DNA of 64,000 nucleotides, taken from an uncultured Opitutales bacterium (GTDB taxonomy: Bacteria > Verrucomicrobiota > Verrucomicrobiia > Opitutales > Intestinicryptomonadaceae). The translations under genes were made by a program, and so were the position numbers. Positions 25,255 through 34,140 of this stretch are shown here, piece after piece. The DNA lies in contig URGP01000004.1 in assembly GCA_900547395.1 (NCBI GenBank), positions 50,917 to 114,916 on the forward strand. Reading direction: 5' to 3'. Within the stretch, counting starts at the first letter, position 1; each line of letters opens with the position of its first letter. A model generated the notes under the pieces. That model was not told the origin of the DNA. It saw only the letters and a list, made by a program, of their open reading frames with translations, and did no database searches.

Positions 25255-26928
25255 TTAAGCTTTATTGTAGCGGTTATAAGCGGAAACCAATGCTTTAAGC
25301 CCCGCATATTCAATGTTTGAATCTACGCCCGCGCCCCATGTCGTTATGGATGTTTCGGGGTTTATCAAACTTATGTAAGCGGCGGAATCGCTTGCGGAAC
25401 CGCTGCCTATTGCGTGCGAGCGGTAGTCGGCAATCTTGAAGTTTTTAAGCCCCGCAATTTCCAAAGCGTTTACGAAAGCGTTTATAGGTCCGTTGCCCTT
25501 TGCCGAGATTTCCATATCCGCGCCCTTGTAAGAAACTTTTGCGGAAATTGAAACGTCTTCGGAATTTTCGCCGTAGCTAATCTTATAGGAATTTATTTTA
25601 AGCAAATCCACGCGGTTTACAAACTCATCCTTAAAGAGATTTAAAATTTCTTCGGGTGAAAGCTCCTTGCCAAGCCTGTCGGCAGTATCGTTTATGAAGT
25701 TGCCGACTTCGGGGTGCATGGCTTTTGGAATGTCATACCCGTATTCTGTTTCCAAGACATAGGCAACGCCGCCCTTGCCGCTTTGGGAGTTTATGCGGAT
25801 AATCGCCTCGTAGTCCCTGCCAATATCCTCGGGGTCGATTAAAAGATACGGAACTTCCCAAACATCGCCGCATTCGGACTTTCTGCGAATATCCATACCC
25901 TTTTTAATCGCGTCCTGGTGAGAGCCGCTGAACGCAGTGAACACTAAATCTCCCGCGTATGGCTGGCGCGGAGGGACTTCCATGTGCGTGCATCTTTCGT
26001 ATATCGAACGGATTTCGGGAAGGTGCGAAAAATCCAAATTAGGCTCGACACCCTGCGCAAGCATATTCAGCGCAACCGTTACTACGTCCAAATTGCCCGT
26101 ACGCTCGCCGTTGCCAAACAGAGTGCCTTCAACCCTGTCGGCCCCCGCCATCAGACCAAGCTCGGTTGCGGCAACTCCCGTGCCGCGGTCGTTGTGCGTA
26201 TGCAGGCTTATAAGCACCTTTTCGCGCTCAGAAATATTGCGCGACATCCATTCGATTTGGTCGGCATGAATGTTTGGAGTTGTGTATTGGACGGTTTCGG
26301 GCAAATTTATTATAATTTTGTTTTCCACCGTTGGCTTCCAAATTTCCTTCACCGCCTCGCAAATTTCAAGCGCGTAATCAAGCTCGGTGTCGCTGAAGCT
26401 TTCGGGAGAATACTCCATGCGTATGCGCGAACCGTCAGCCTCCGCCTCGTCTGCAAACTTGCGCACAAGCTTCGCCCCGTCAATGGCAATCTGCTTGATT
26501 TCTTCGCGGGACTTGTTGAATGTGATTTTGCGCTGACGCGGAGAAGTTGAATTGTAAAGATGCACAATCGCGCTTTTAACGCCCTTTAACGCCTCAAACG
26601 TCTTTCGTATGAGAGGCTCTCTGCTCTGGGTGAGAACCTGCACGCAAACATCCTGCGGAATTAAATTTTCCTCAATCAACTTGCGCAAAAAATTAAATTC
26701 CGTATCGCTCGCAGCGGGAAAACCGACTTCGATTTCCTTAAAGCCTATTTTTACAAGCGTGTTGAAAAGCTCAAGCTTTTCGGGAATGGACATGGGGACC
26801 GCCAACGCCTGATTGCCGTCGCGCAAATCGACGCTGCACCATATGGGAGCTTTTTCTATCACCTTATTGGGCCACTGTCTGTCGGGCAGGCTGACCCATG
26901 TTGCAAGTTTGTACTTTTTATTATTCAT
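25255..26928 (-). CDS. leuA: 2-isopropylmalate synthase
   Basis: First enzyme of leucine synthesis: condenses acetyl-CoA with 2-oxoisovalerate. Start at 26928 (MNNKKYKLATWVSL) gives 557 residues, the long class II form. It shows SVDLRDGNQAL, SLHTHNDRGTG, the metal motif GTLFGNGERTGN and a C-terminal LeuA allosteric domain (about 420-557), the likely site of leucine feedback. It lies downstream of argG, but a terminator at 26994-27022 separates them, so it probably has its own promoter. No leader peptide with leucine codons is evident. Confidence 0.95.
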   Translation of the reverse strand: MNNKKYKLATWVSLPDRQWPNKVIEKAPIWCSVDLRDGNQALAVPMSIPEKLELFNTLVKIGFKEIEVGFPAASDTEFNFLRKLIEENLIPQDVCVQVLTQSREPLIRKTFEALKGVKSAIVHLYNSTSPRQRKITFNKSREEIKQIAIDGAKLVRKFADEAEADGSRIRMEYSPESFSDTELDYALEICEAVKEIWKPTVENKIIINLPETVQYTTPNIHADQIEWMSRNISEREKVLISLHTHNDRGTGVAATELGLMAGADRVEGTLFGNGERTGNLDVVTVALNMLAQGVEPNLDFSHLPEIRSIYERCTHMEVPPRQPYAGDLVFTAFSGSHQDAIKKGMDIRRKSECGDVWEVPYLLIDPEDIGRDYEAIIRINSQSGKGGVAYVLETEYGYDIPKAMHPEVGNFINDTADRLGKELSPEEILNLFKDEFVNRVDLLKINSYKISYGENSEDVSISAKVSYKGADMEISAKGNGPINAFVNALEIAGLKNFKIADYRSHAIGSGSASDSAAYISLINPETSITTWGAGVDSNIEYAGLKALVSAYNRYNKA

Positions 26929-26993
26929 TTTTAAATTTCCATTCTTTAATTTTGCCAAAAAAACGCAAGTCTTTCTTTTGGGCTGTAATTGCA

Positions 26994-27022
26994 AAAAAAA
27001 CGCGCTTCAAGCGGAAGCGCGT
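26994..27022 (-). terminator. Terminator of argG
   Basis: CGCGCTTC (27001-27008) pairs with GAAGCGCG (27014-27021) around a 5-nt loop. On the minus strand it runs into T8, about 20 nt past the argG stop and upstream of leuA. Confidence 0.88.
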
Positions 27023-27043
27023 TTTGCAAATGTTTTAATTAAA

Positions 27044-28303
27044 TTATTCCTTAATCAAATTGCATTTGTTTGCAAAAGCATCTTCCGAGACGCCCTGTTT
27101 TAGGGCGCGTTCGCGAAGTCGCAAGGAGCTAAGTCGGATAAAGCCCGTTGCGTCGTCGGGATTGTAGTCGCTCTTTACGCCTTCCATGCTTGCGATGTTT
27201 TCATCGTAGAGGCTGTACGGGCTCTTTCTGCCAACACAGATTGTGTTGCCCTTGTAGAGCTTTACCCTGACAGTGCCTGTTACTTTTTCCTGGCTCTTGT
27301 CGATAAACGCCTGCAATGCCTCGCGTTCGGGTGCAAACCAGAATCCGTTATAAATAAGCTCTGCATACTTGGGCATGAGGGAATCGCGCAAGTGCATCAA
27401 ATCCCTGTCCATAGTGAGAGTTTCAACCTGCCTGTGCGCGAACATCAAAATCGTGCCGCCCGGAGTTTCATACACGCCGCGGCTCTTCATTCCGACAAAA
27501 CGGTTTTCGACAAGGTCAACCCTGCCGATGCCGTGCTTGCCCGCGAGAGCGTTAAGCTTCTTCATTATCTGGGCGGGAGTCATCTTTTCGCCGTTTATTG
27601 CAACGCAGTCGCCGTTTTCAAAGTCAAGTTCGATGTATTCGGGTTCGTTCGGGGCGTCAACAGGATCGGACGTGAGCCTGAACATATCCTTGTTTTCGGG
27701 AACGGTCGGGTCGAACCACGGATCTTCCAAAATTCCGGCTTCATACGAGATGTGGAGCATATTCCTGTCCATCGAATACGGCTTCTTTGCGGACGCCAAA
27801 ACGTTGATTCCGTTTTTGCGGCAGTACTCAATCATTTCGCTTCTGCCGGGGAACGCCTTGCGGAATTCTTCCATGCGCCACGGGGCGATTACCTGCAAGT
27901 CGGGAGCCAAAGCGGCATAGGAAATTTCAAAACGGCACTGGTCGTTGCCCTTGCCCGTCGCGCCGTGCGCCAAGTGTGTTGCGTTTTCAGCGCGGGCGAC
28001 TTCTACGTGCGCCTTCGCAATCAAAGGTCTTGCAATGGAAGTGCCCAAATAGTACTGACCTTCATACAAAGCGTTTGCCCTAATCATCGGGAAAATGAAG
28101 TCGCGCGCAAACTCTTCCTGCAAATCGACAGTGTAGTGTGCGGACGCGCCCGTTGCCTTTGCCTTTTCAGCCAAGCCGTTCAATTCTTCTTCCTGCCCGA
28201 CATCGGCGGCGAAAGTGATTACTTCCGCATTAAAGCGGTCTTTAATCCATCTTACAAGAACGGAGGTATCCAAGCCCCCTGAATATGCTAATACAACTTT
28301 CAT
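27044..28303 (-). CDS. argG: Argininosuccinate synthase
   Basis: ATP-dependent condensation of citrulline and aspartate in arginine synthesis. The 419-residue product has the N-type ATP pyrophosphatase P-loop [10 protein letters not shown] (residues 5-14), [13 protein letters not shown] for citrulline/aspartate binding, and [11 protein letters not shown]. No other arg gene is near. The start has no Shine-Dalgarno; it is preceded by an A/T-rich stretch. Confidence 0.97.
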   Translation of the reverse strand: MKVVLAYSGGLDTSVLVRWIKDRFNAEVITFAADVGQEEELNGLAEKAKATGASAHYTVDLQEEFARDFIFPMIRANALYEGQYYLGTSIARPLIAKAHVEVARAENATHLAHGATGKGNDQCRFEISYAALAPDLQVIAPWRMEEFRKAFPGRSEMIEYCRKNGINVLASAKKPYSMDRNMLHISYEAGILEDPWFDPTVPENKDMFRLTSDPVDAPNEPEYIELDFENGDCVAINGEKMTPAQIMKKLNALAGKHGIGRVDLVENRFVGMKSRGVYETPGGTILMFAHRQVETLTMDRDLMHLRDSLMPKYAELIYNGFWFAPEREALQAFIDKSQEKVTGTVRVKLYKGNTICVGRKSPYSLYDENIASMEGVKSDYNPDDATGFIRLSSLRLRERALKQGVSEDAFANKCNLIKE

Positions 28304-28407
28304 AATAAAATTTAAACTTTACTCTTTTATTTTTCATTTAAAAGCTTTTTTTGCAAAAATTTTTTGCTTGCCCAAAGGGAGAAATAGTCGAATTTTAGTC
28401 CGCCAAA

Positions 28408-29613
28408 ATGACGACAAACATAAAAACATCAAAAACCGCGTTCGGCGTGCTGGCGGCGTTAAGCCTCGCCCATATGTTAAACGACACAATGCAGTCGATA
28501 ATAAACGCCGTCTATCCCCTCTTGAAGGAAAACTTAGCCCTTACATTCTCGCAAGTCGGGCTGATCATATTCGTTTACCAGATTTCGGCTTCGATTATGC
28601 AGCCGATTTTCGGATATTTTTTGGACAAGAAACCGACTGCGTACATTTTGCCATTCGGAATGCTCTCGACAATGGCGGGGCTGCTCGGAATAGCGTATTC
28701 GACGCGCTTTGAAACGCTTCTTGTTTCCGTTCTCTTTTCGGGCGCGGGCTCTTCGATACTCCACCCGGAGGCTTCAAGGCTCACGTCGCTTGCCTCAGGG
28801 GGGCGTCGCGGGCTTGCGCAGTCGGTTTTCCAAGTAGGCGGTTCAATGGGCTATTCATTAGGTCCGATGCTTGCCGCCCTCTTCATAACCCCTTACGGGC
28901 AGGGCAGAATAGCCTCTTTCGCAATACTTGCGTTTGCCGCTATAATCGGGCTTATGCCCGTTTGCAAATGGTATTCAAAAAGAATAAGCCATGCAAAAAA
29001 CAGCGATATTTCAACTTCCGCCCAACCTCGGCGCAACATACCGAAAAAAACAGTGGCATTCATTGTTTCCATACTGATGTTCTTGGTGTTTTCAAAAAAT
29101 TTCTACACCGCAAGCCTTTCAAATTACTACACTTTTTACTTGATGGAAAAATTCGGAATGAGCATAGAAAATTCCCAGCTCATGCTCTTTGCCTTCCTGT
29201 TTGCAAGCGCGCTCGGAACCCTGCTCGGCGGGCCTTTCGGCGACAAATACGGGCGAAGGCTCGTCATCTGGATTTCCATTCTGGGAGCCGCTCCTTTTGC
29301 GCTTCTAATGCCCTACGCCTCTTTGAAATGGACTTTTGCACTCAGCCTCATAATCGGGTTTATAATGTCTTCGGCATTCTCCGCCATTTTGGTTTACGCG
29401 CAGGAAATGATGCCATTAAAGCTTGGATTGGTTTCTGGAATGTTCTTCGGGCTTGCGTTCGGATTCGGCGGAATTTCATCGGCAATACTCGGCAAGCTGA
29501 CAGACCTGTACGGAATAAACTTTGTTTACGCCCTATGCTCTTTCATTCCGCTTACCGGAATGGTTGCGTATTTTCTGCCGCGAGTCCGCGACTTGCAAAA
29601 GCTTGAAAAATAA
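28408..29613 (+). CDS. MFS exporter, fosmidomycin-resistance (Fsr)-like
   Basis: A 401-residue major-facilitator protein with 12 predicted helices. The Fsr group is recognised by LSLAHMLNDTMQSIINAVYP, QISASIMQPIFGYFLDKKP, GSSILHPEASR and ASGGRRGLAQSVFQVGGS. The second half carries a GDKYGRR loop. Fsr proteins export fosmidomycin in E. coli, but homologues are widespread and their natural substrate is unknown. It is monocistronic and divergent from argG. Confidence 0.88.
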   Translation: MTTNIKTSKTAFGVLAALSLAHMLNDTMQSIINAVYPLLKENLALTFSQVGLIIFVYQISASIMQPIFGYFLDKKPTAYILPFGMLSTMAGLLGIAYSTRFETLLVSVLFSGAGSSILHPEASRLTSLASGGRRGLAQSVFQVGGSMGYSLGPMLAALFITPYGQGRIASFAILAFAAIIGLMPVCKWYSKRISHAKNSDISTSAQPRRNIPKKTVAFIVSILMFLVFSKNFYTASLSNYYTFYLMEKFGMSIENSQLMLFAFLFASALGTLLGGPFGDKYGRRLVIWISILGAAPFALLMPYASLKWTFALSLIIGFIMSSAFSAILVYAQEMMPLKLGLVSGMFFGLAFGFGGISSAILGKLTDLYGINFVYALCSFIPLTGMVAYFLPRVRDLQKLEK

Positions 29614-29734
29614 AAACGCAATAGAAAATATTCCGCATTCCAAACTGTTTTCTCGTGGATAAAAAAACTCTCCGTTTTGGCGGCTTCTTTAAAATAAAAC
29701 AGACTGAGAGATGACATTTAAACACTAAAAAAAA

Positions 29735-29756
29735 GCTCCCCGTTTTGGCGGGGAGC
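29735..29756 (-). terminator. Terminator of the small lipoprotein gene
   Basis: GCTCCCCG (29735-29742) pairs with CGGGGAGC (29749-29756) around TTTTGG and is followed by T8 on the minus strand. A diverged, poorly pairing sequence with the same CCGTTTTGGCGG core lies about 68 bp to the left. Confidence 0.92.
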
Positions 29757-29772
29757 AATAAGCAATTCAATT

Positions 29773-30171
29773 TTATTTTGCGGGACAATTTGCTTCTTTC
29801 AAATGCTTTTCAACCGACTTCCTGAGGAAATCAATCAGGCGAAGGGGAACAAATTTTTCGCCGCCCAGCGTTGTGCCTTCGGAATCGAAAGTTATGAAGT
29901 TGTCTTTGACTTCGATTTTAAGCTTGGCGTCGTAATCGCGATGCTTTAACGACGCTTTAATTTCGGGCTCGACCGAATCCACTTTCCATTCCCTGTCTTT
30001 CAAGGCAGCCAAAACGGCCTTGGAAAGTTTGTCCTTGTTTTGGTCAAACTTAAATGTTTTCGTGAACTTGTTTTGCTGCGCCAATTCGTATCCCAAATCC
30101 GTAGTACCCGTGGTGCACCCGAAAAAAGATACGCAAAGCATAGCCGTAAAAAGCATAATTATCTTTTTCAT
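29773..30171 (-). CDS. Small putative lipoprotein, unknown
   Basis: A 132-residue protein from the ATG at 30171 (MKKIIMLFTAML). The signal sequence ends FFGC, a lipobox with unusual Phe at -3 and -2, so lipidation at that Cys is likely but not certain. The mature part (TTGTTDLGYELAQQNKF) is charged and has alternating strands (KLKIEVKDNFITFDSEG). I do not recognise a family. It is monocistronic between two genes on the plus strand. Confidence 0.6.
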   Translation of the reverse strand: MKKIIMLFTAMLCVSFFGCTTGTTDLGYELAQQNKFTKTFKFDQNKDKLSKAVLAALKDREWKVDSVEPEIKASLKHRDYDAKLKIEVKDNFITFDSEGTTLGGEKFVPLRLIDFLRKSVEKHLKEANCPAK

Positions 30172-30291
30172 ATCTATATATTTTCCCATATTTAAAATAA
30201 TAATTCAAGCTTTTTAACGCCAAAATAATTGCCACATAAAACTTGACTTGCCTGTTCGCAGATATACTATTTTTAAAAATTTTTTAACATT

Positions 30292-31158
30292 ATGAAAGTA
30301 TTCATCAACGGCAAATTCTACGAAAAAGAAGACGCAAAAGTTTCCGTTTTCGACCACGGTTTTCTATACGGCGACGGTATCTTTGAAGGTATCCGCCTCT
30401 ATTCGGGCAATGTTTTCAAGCTCGACAAGCACATCGACCGCCTCTTCCGCTCCGCAAAGGCGATTATGCTTGAAATTCCCTACACAAAGGAACAGATGAT
30501 TGAAAACGTGTGCGCGACATGCCGCGAAAACAAGCTTTCAGACGCTTATATAAGGCTCGTTGTTTCGCGCGGAATGGGCGCGCTGGGGCTTTCCCCCCGC
30601 TCCTGCTCAAATCCGCAGGTAATCATAATTGCCGACCAAATCCAGCTTTATTCAAACGAACTCTACGAAAAGGGTTTGAAGGCAATCACGGTTCCGACAC
30701 GCCGCAACTCCTCCGCCGCCCTCCCGCCGATGGTAAAGAGCTTGAACTACTTAAACAACATCTTGGCAAAAATCGAAGCGCAGAATTTGGGCTATCAGGA
30801 ATGCCTGCTTTTGAACAACGAAGGCTATGTCGCTGAATGCAGCGGAGACAACGTATTCATAGTCTTTGAAGGCAAGGTTTACACGCCGCCGACATCCTGC
30901 GGCTCGCTAAGCGGCATGACGCGCCAGACGGTTATGGAAGTCGCAAGAGAAATGGGATATGAAATGATTGAACAGCCCCTCACCCGCTACGACATCTGGA
31001 CGGCAGACGAATGCTTCCTTACGGGCACTGCCGCAAAGCTAATCCCGCTTGTGGAGCTTGATTCGCGCAAAATTGGCGACGGCACGGTTGGCAAAACCAC
31101 AAAAGCGCTTCTTGAAGGATTCAACAAGGTTGTAACCGAAAAGGGCGTAAGAATATAA
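30292..31158 (+). CDS. ilvE: Branched-chain amino acid aminotransferase
   Basis: PLP fold-type IV aminotransferase for the last step of valine, leucine and isoleucine synthesis. The 288-residue product opens FINGKFYEKEDAKVSVFDHG, then GDGIFEGIR. The PLP lysine is in MVKSLNYLNNILAK, and the signature EGYVAECSGDNVFIV and FLTGTAAKLIPL follow. D-amino-acid transaminase is the related alternative, but the ILAK-IEAQNLGYQECLLLN context favours IlvE. No Shine-Dalgarno; the ATG follows TTTTTTAACATT. Confidence 0.93.
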   Translation: MKVFINGKFYEKEDAKVSVFDHGFLYGDGIFEGIRLYSGNVFKLDKHIDRLFRSAKAIMLEIPYTKEQMIENVCATCRENKLSDAYIRLVVSRGMGALGLSPRSCSNPQVIIIADQIQLYSNELYEKGLKAITVPTRRNSSAALPPMVKSLNYLNNILAKIEAQNLGYQECLLLNNEGYVAECSGDNVFIVFEGKVYTPPTSCGSLSGMTRQTVMEVAREMGYEMIEQPLTRYDIWTADECFLTGTAAKLIPLVELDSRKIGDGTVGKTTKALLEGFNKVVTEKGVRI

Positions 31159-31185
31159 AGAATAGCTTTCAAAAAAACAAAATCC

Positions 31186-31218
31186 AAAACCCGTTTTTAT
31201 TAAAAAGCGGGTTTTTTT
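31186..31218 (+). terminator. Terminator of ilvE
   Basis: AAAACCCG plus TTTTTA pairs with TTAAAAA-G-CGGGTTTT, then T's to 31218. One base is bulged. Confidence 0.85.
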
Positions 31219-31346
31219 GCGCAAACGCGGAATTAGGCGAACTCAAACTTTTAAAGCCCCTTACAATGTATTTTTTTATTTTTTAATTGCGAAAAACGCC
31301 AATATTTAAGATAAAAGAAAATAAAAATTTACGAAAGAGAACGAAT

Positions 31347-32012
31347 ATGCCCCAGAAAAACACAAAAAAAGCCGCAATAATTTTATCGGGATGCGGAGTC
31401 TTTGACGGTTCTGAAATAACAGAAGCGGTTGCGACAATTTTCGGCGTCTGCCAAGCGGGGGCAAAGCCCGTGTTTTTCGCCCCGAACATCGAACAGGCGC
31501 ACACAATAAACCATTTAAGCGGAGAAATCGAAAGCGAAAGCCGAAACGTCCTTAAAGAATCCGCAAGAATTGCGAGGGGTGAAATTTCAGACTTGAAAGA
31601 TTTTGACGCAAACGACGTTGACGCCGCAATTTTTGTCGGCGGCTTCGGAGCGGCAAAAAACCTTTCCGACTTTGCCTTTAAAGGCGCAAACGCTTCGTTG
31701 AACGCCGATGTAAAGCGCGCGGTCTTAAAAATGTTCGAGCTGAAAAAACCGCTCGGCTTTGTTTGCATATCGCCTGCGAGCGTCGGAGCGGTCGCGCTCG
31801 GCAAATTCGGGGCAACACTTACAATCGGTTCCGACTTGCAGACTGCCGAACTTCTTGAAAAAACAGGCGCAAAACATAAAATATGCGACGCCAAAAACTT
31901 TGTCAAAGACCCCGATTTCGAAGTCTATTCGACGCCCGCCTACATGCTTGCCCAAAGTCCGCTCGATGTCCTCGAAGGCATAGGCAAAATGGCGCGTGAA
32001 ATGCTGAAATAA
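31347..32012 (+). CDS. elbB: ElbB-like glyoxalase/amidotransferase-fold protein
   Basis: A 221-residue protein of the DJ-1/PfpI superfamily, ElbB group. The start at 31347 (MPQKNTKKAAIIL) follows AAAGAGA; a longer start at 31287 is unlikely. Family features are LSGCGVFDGSEITEA, VFFAPN with HTINHLSGE, GGFGAAKNLSDFA and the nucleophile Cys in GFVCISPASV. ElbB was first linked to isoprenoid synthesis and later shown to have weak glyoxalase activity. It leads a probable operon with the LptA-repeat protein, 7 nt downstream. Confidence 0.88.
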   Translation: MPQKNTKKAAIILSGCGVFDGSEITEAVATIFGVCQAGAKPVFFAPNIEQAHTINHLSGEIESESRNVLKESARIARGEISDLKDFDANDVDAAIFVGGFGAAKNLSDFAFKGANASLNADVKRAVLKMFELKKPLGFVCISPASVGAVALGKFGATLTIGSDLQTAELLEKTGAKHKICDAKNFVKDPDFEVYSTPAYMLAQSPLDVLEGIGKMAREMLK

Positions 32013-32019
32013 TACTAAA

Positions 32020-34140
32020 ATGAAATTTTACGCCTTAATTTTTACCGCGCTTTTGGCGCAAATCTCCTTTGCGGAAAAACCCGCGGAATCGTCAAAAATG
32101 ATTCCTGGAGACGTCGCAAACTTCGAGCTTCCGAGCTTCGACAAAAAATCGGGCTACAAGGAATGGGAGCTTTTCGGAAAGAAGGCAAAGTATTTTAATG
32201 AAAACAAAATCGACGTCTTCGACATGAAGCTCGACATGTTTGACGGTAAAAAAACTGCACTCAAAATGGCGACATTCATAACCGACTACGCCGAAGTCTC
32301 CGCGACTGAAAAGACCGCAAAAAGCGCGTCGGAGCTGACGGTCACAGGAGAAGGCTTCGTGCTTGTCGGCGACGACTGGCTCTGGAACGGCGACAAGCGT
32401 TTCGTTGAGCTTTTTAAAAGCGTTAAAGTCAACTTTGAATCGCAAAAAGACGAAATCATAGACAAGCTCGAAATAAAAAGCGAAGAGGCAAAAATGACCT
32501 ATACAGGCTCCGACAATATCTTCACTTTTTATAAAAACGTGCGCGTTTCAAACGACGAATTTCAGATTTCATGCGAAGAGCTTGAAACGGAATCCCCAAA
32601 AAAATCTTCGGGCGGAAGAATAGAATCTCTTAAAGAAGTCCGCGCAAAGAAAGACGTAGTTATATCGCACGACCGCATTTTGGCAAACGCAGGCGAGGCA
32701 ACTTTAATACCAAATGAAGGCAGGCTCTTTCTAAGCGGCTCGCCAAAAATAAGAGACATAACAAGCGGAGCTTCCGTCGAGGGATACAAAATAGAATTTA
32801 CGAAAGACGATTCAACCGCCGTCGCCCTATCCTCTCCCGATAAAAAAACAAGGGCAAAAGCGCGCATAATAAGCAATGAAAACGGCAAAAAGCAAACCAC
32901 AACCATATACGCAAACTCAATAAAGATGGTAAGCTTGGAAGACAAAAACCTCTTCTTCTTCTCAGGCAAAGTCCATGTCGAAAATCCCGAATTTGAAGCT
33001 TTCGCAGATGAAATCGAAGCTTATTCCGACAAAGGCTCAAAAAGCGGGAAATACGCAATTTCGAAAATCGTCGGCAAAGGAAGCGTCGAATTTGTAAAAG
33101 ACGCACGCAGGGCAAATTCCAACATCATAGAAATTTACCCGCAAAAAGAGGAAATCTGGCTCGAACAAAACGCGCGGCTTTCCGACCGCAACAAGGGCAT
33201 AACATTGAAAGCCCACGAAATCGTCCTCACGAAAGAAGACAACCGCGCTACAGCTTTCGGCGACCGCTCAAAAGAAAATTCCTTCGTCTTGGTTGACATT
33301 GCACAGGCGGGAGACTTGGGGCTTCCTAAAAAGTCCGTAAAAAAAACGCGCATCAAATCGCGCTCTCTCATGGCGGAATGGAAAGAAAAAAATGTTTTGC
33401 TAAGATTTGCAAGAGACGTTGAAGTGTCTTCGGAAGACATTTTGGCAAAATGCAATTTCGTCGATGTATTCGCGCAGGAAGACAGCGTAAAAGGCAAAAG
33501 CCAAGTAAAGAAAATCGAAGCGTTCGGCGATGTCGTCGTTTCTCAAAACGGCTCGAATGCCACAGCGCAAATCGCAAAAATTTATCCGAAGGTGGAAATA
33601 GAAAGCCAAGGCAAAAAGACGGAACACCGTTTCATGGAATTCTTGACAGACAGCGAAAAACCGCAATTCCGCCCGAAAATGATTTTGCCCGAAATCGGAA
33701 ACATAGGCTTTGCGCAAATGTCAAAAGACGCAAAAATCCAAAAAACCCAAATCACAAGCGACAAGCAGTCATACGTTTCGGGAAAATCAAACGATACTTA
33801 TATATTTGAGGGGAACGTCATAATAAGCGGCACCGACTTCGGGGCGAATTGCGACAGGATAGAAGTCGCGATAACTCCGGACAAGTTCGGCAAGCTTCAA
33901 ATAGCGCAAATATCGCTTATCGGGAACCTGAAAATCTCGCAGGGCAAAAAGCTTGCAAACGCAGGGCGCGCCGACATAAACCCCGCGCGTGAAACCGTTG
34001 TCCTCACCGAAAACCCCATCGTTCAAAACGAGGACGGAAGCCGCGCCTCGGGAACAAAAATGACCTACACGAGGGGCAAGCAGAATATTTCAATAGAAAA
34101 CCCGCGCATAAAATTGCCTCCGATAGGTGTAAGCAAATGA
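32020..34140 (+). CDS. Giant LptA/OstA-repeat periplasmic protein
   Basis: A 706-residue exported protein with a signal peptide (about 1-18, QISFA). The mature part is a series of LptC/LptA (OstA) type modules: repeated units of the form 'damage-like beta strand plus ...F.KNVRVSN..., F.GKVHVENPEFEAFADEIEAY, FARDVEVSSEDILAKCNFVDVF, FEGNVIISGTDFGANCDRIEVA'. These recur at about residues 165-185, 310-335, 465-490 and 585-615. OstA proteins form the beta-jellyroll bridge that carries LPS to the outer membrane. Normal LptA is about 185 residues, so this could span much of the periplasm in one chain. It overlaps the histidine-kinase gene by 4 bp. Confidence 0.75.
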   Translation: MKFYALIFTALLAQISFAEKPAESSKMIPGDVANFELPSFDKKSGYKEWELFGKKAKYFNENKIDVFDMKLDMFDGKKTALKMATFITDYAEVSATEKTAKSASELTVTGEGFVLVGDDWLWNGDKRFVELFKSVKVNFESQKDEIIDKLEIKSEEAKMTYTGSDNIFTFYKNVRVSNDEFQISCEELETESPKKSSGGRIESLKEVRAKKDVVISHDRILANAGEATLIPNEGRLFLSGSPKIRDITSGASVEGYKIEFTKDDSTAVALSSPDKKTRAKARIISNENGKKQTTTIYANSIKMVSLEDKNLFFFSGKVHVENPEFEAFADEIEAYSDKGSKSGKYAISKIVGKGSVEFVKDARRANSNIIEIYPQKEEIWLEQNARLSDRNKGITLKAHEIVLTKEDNRATAFGDRSKENSFVLVDIAQAGDLGLPKKSVKKTRIKSRSLMAEWKEKNVLLRFARDVEVSSEDILAKCNFVDVFAQEDSVKGKSQVKKIEAFGDVVVSQNGSNATAQIAKIYPKVEIESQGKKTEHRFMEFLTDSEKPQFRPKMILPEIGNIGFAQMSKDAKIQKTQITSDKQSYVSGKSNDTYIFEGNVIISGTDFGANCDRIEVAITPDKFGKLQIAQISLIGNLKISQGKKLANAGRADINPARETVVLTENPIVQNEDGSRASGTKMTYTRGKQNISIENPRIKLPPIGVSK

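Noticed and set aside
26929..27043. Leucine attenuator in front of leuA
   Set aside because: The hairpin is best explained as the argG terminator; no leader peptide with Leu codons is found.
27392..28282. Open frame of 296 codons opposite argG
   Set aside because: Antisense to a highly conserved gene; no ribosome site and no similarity.
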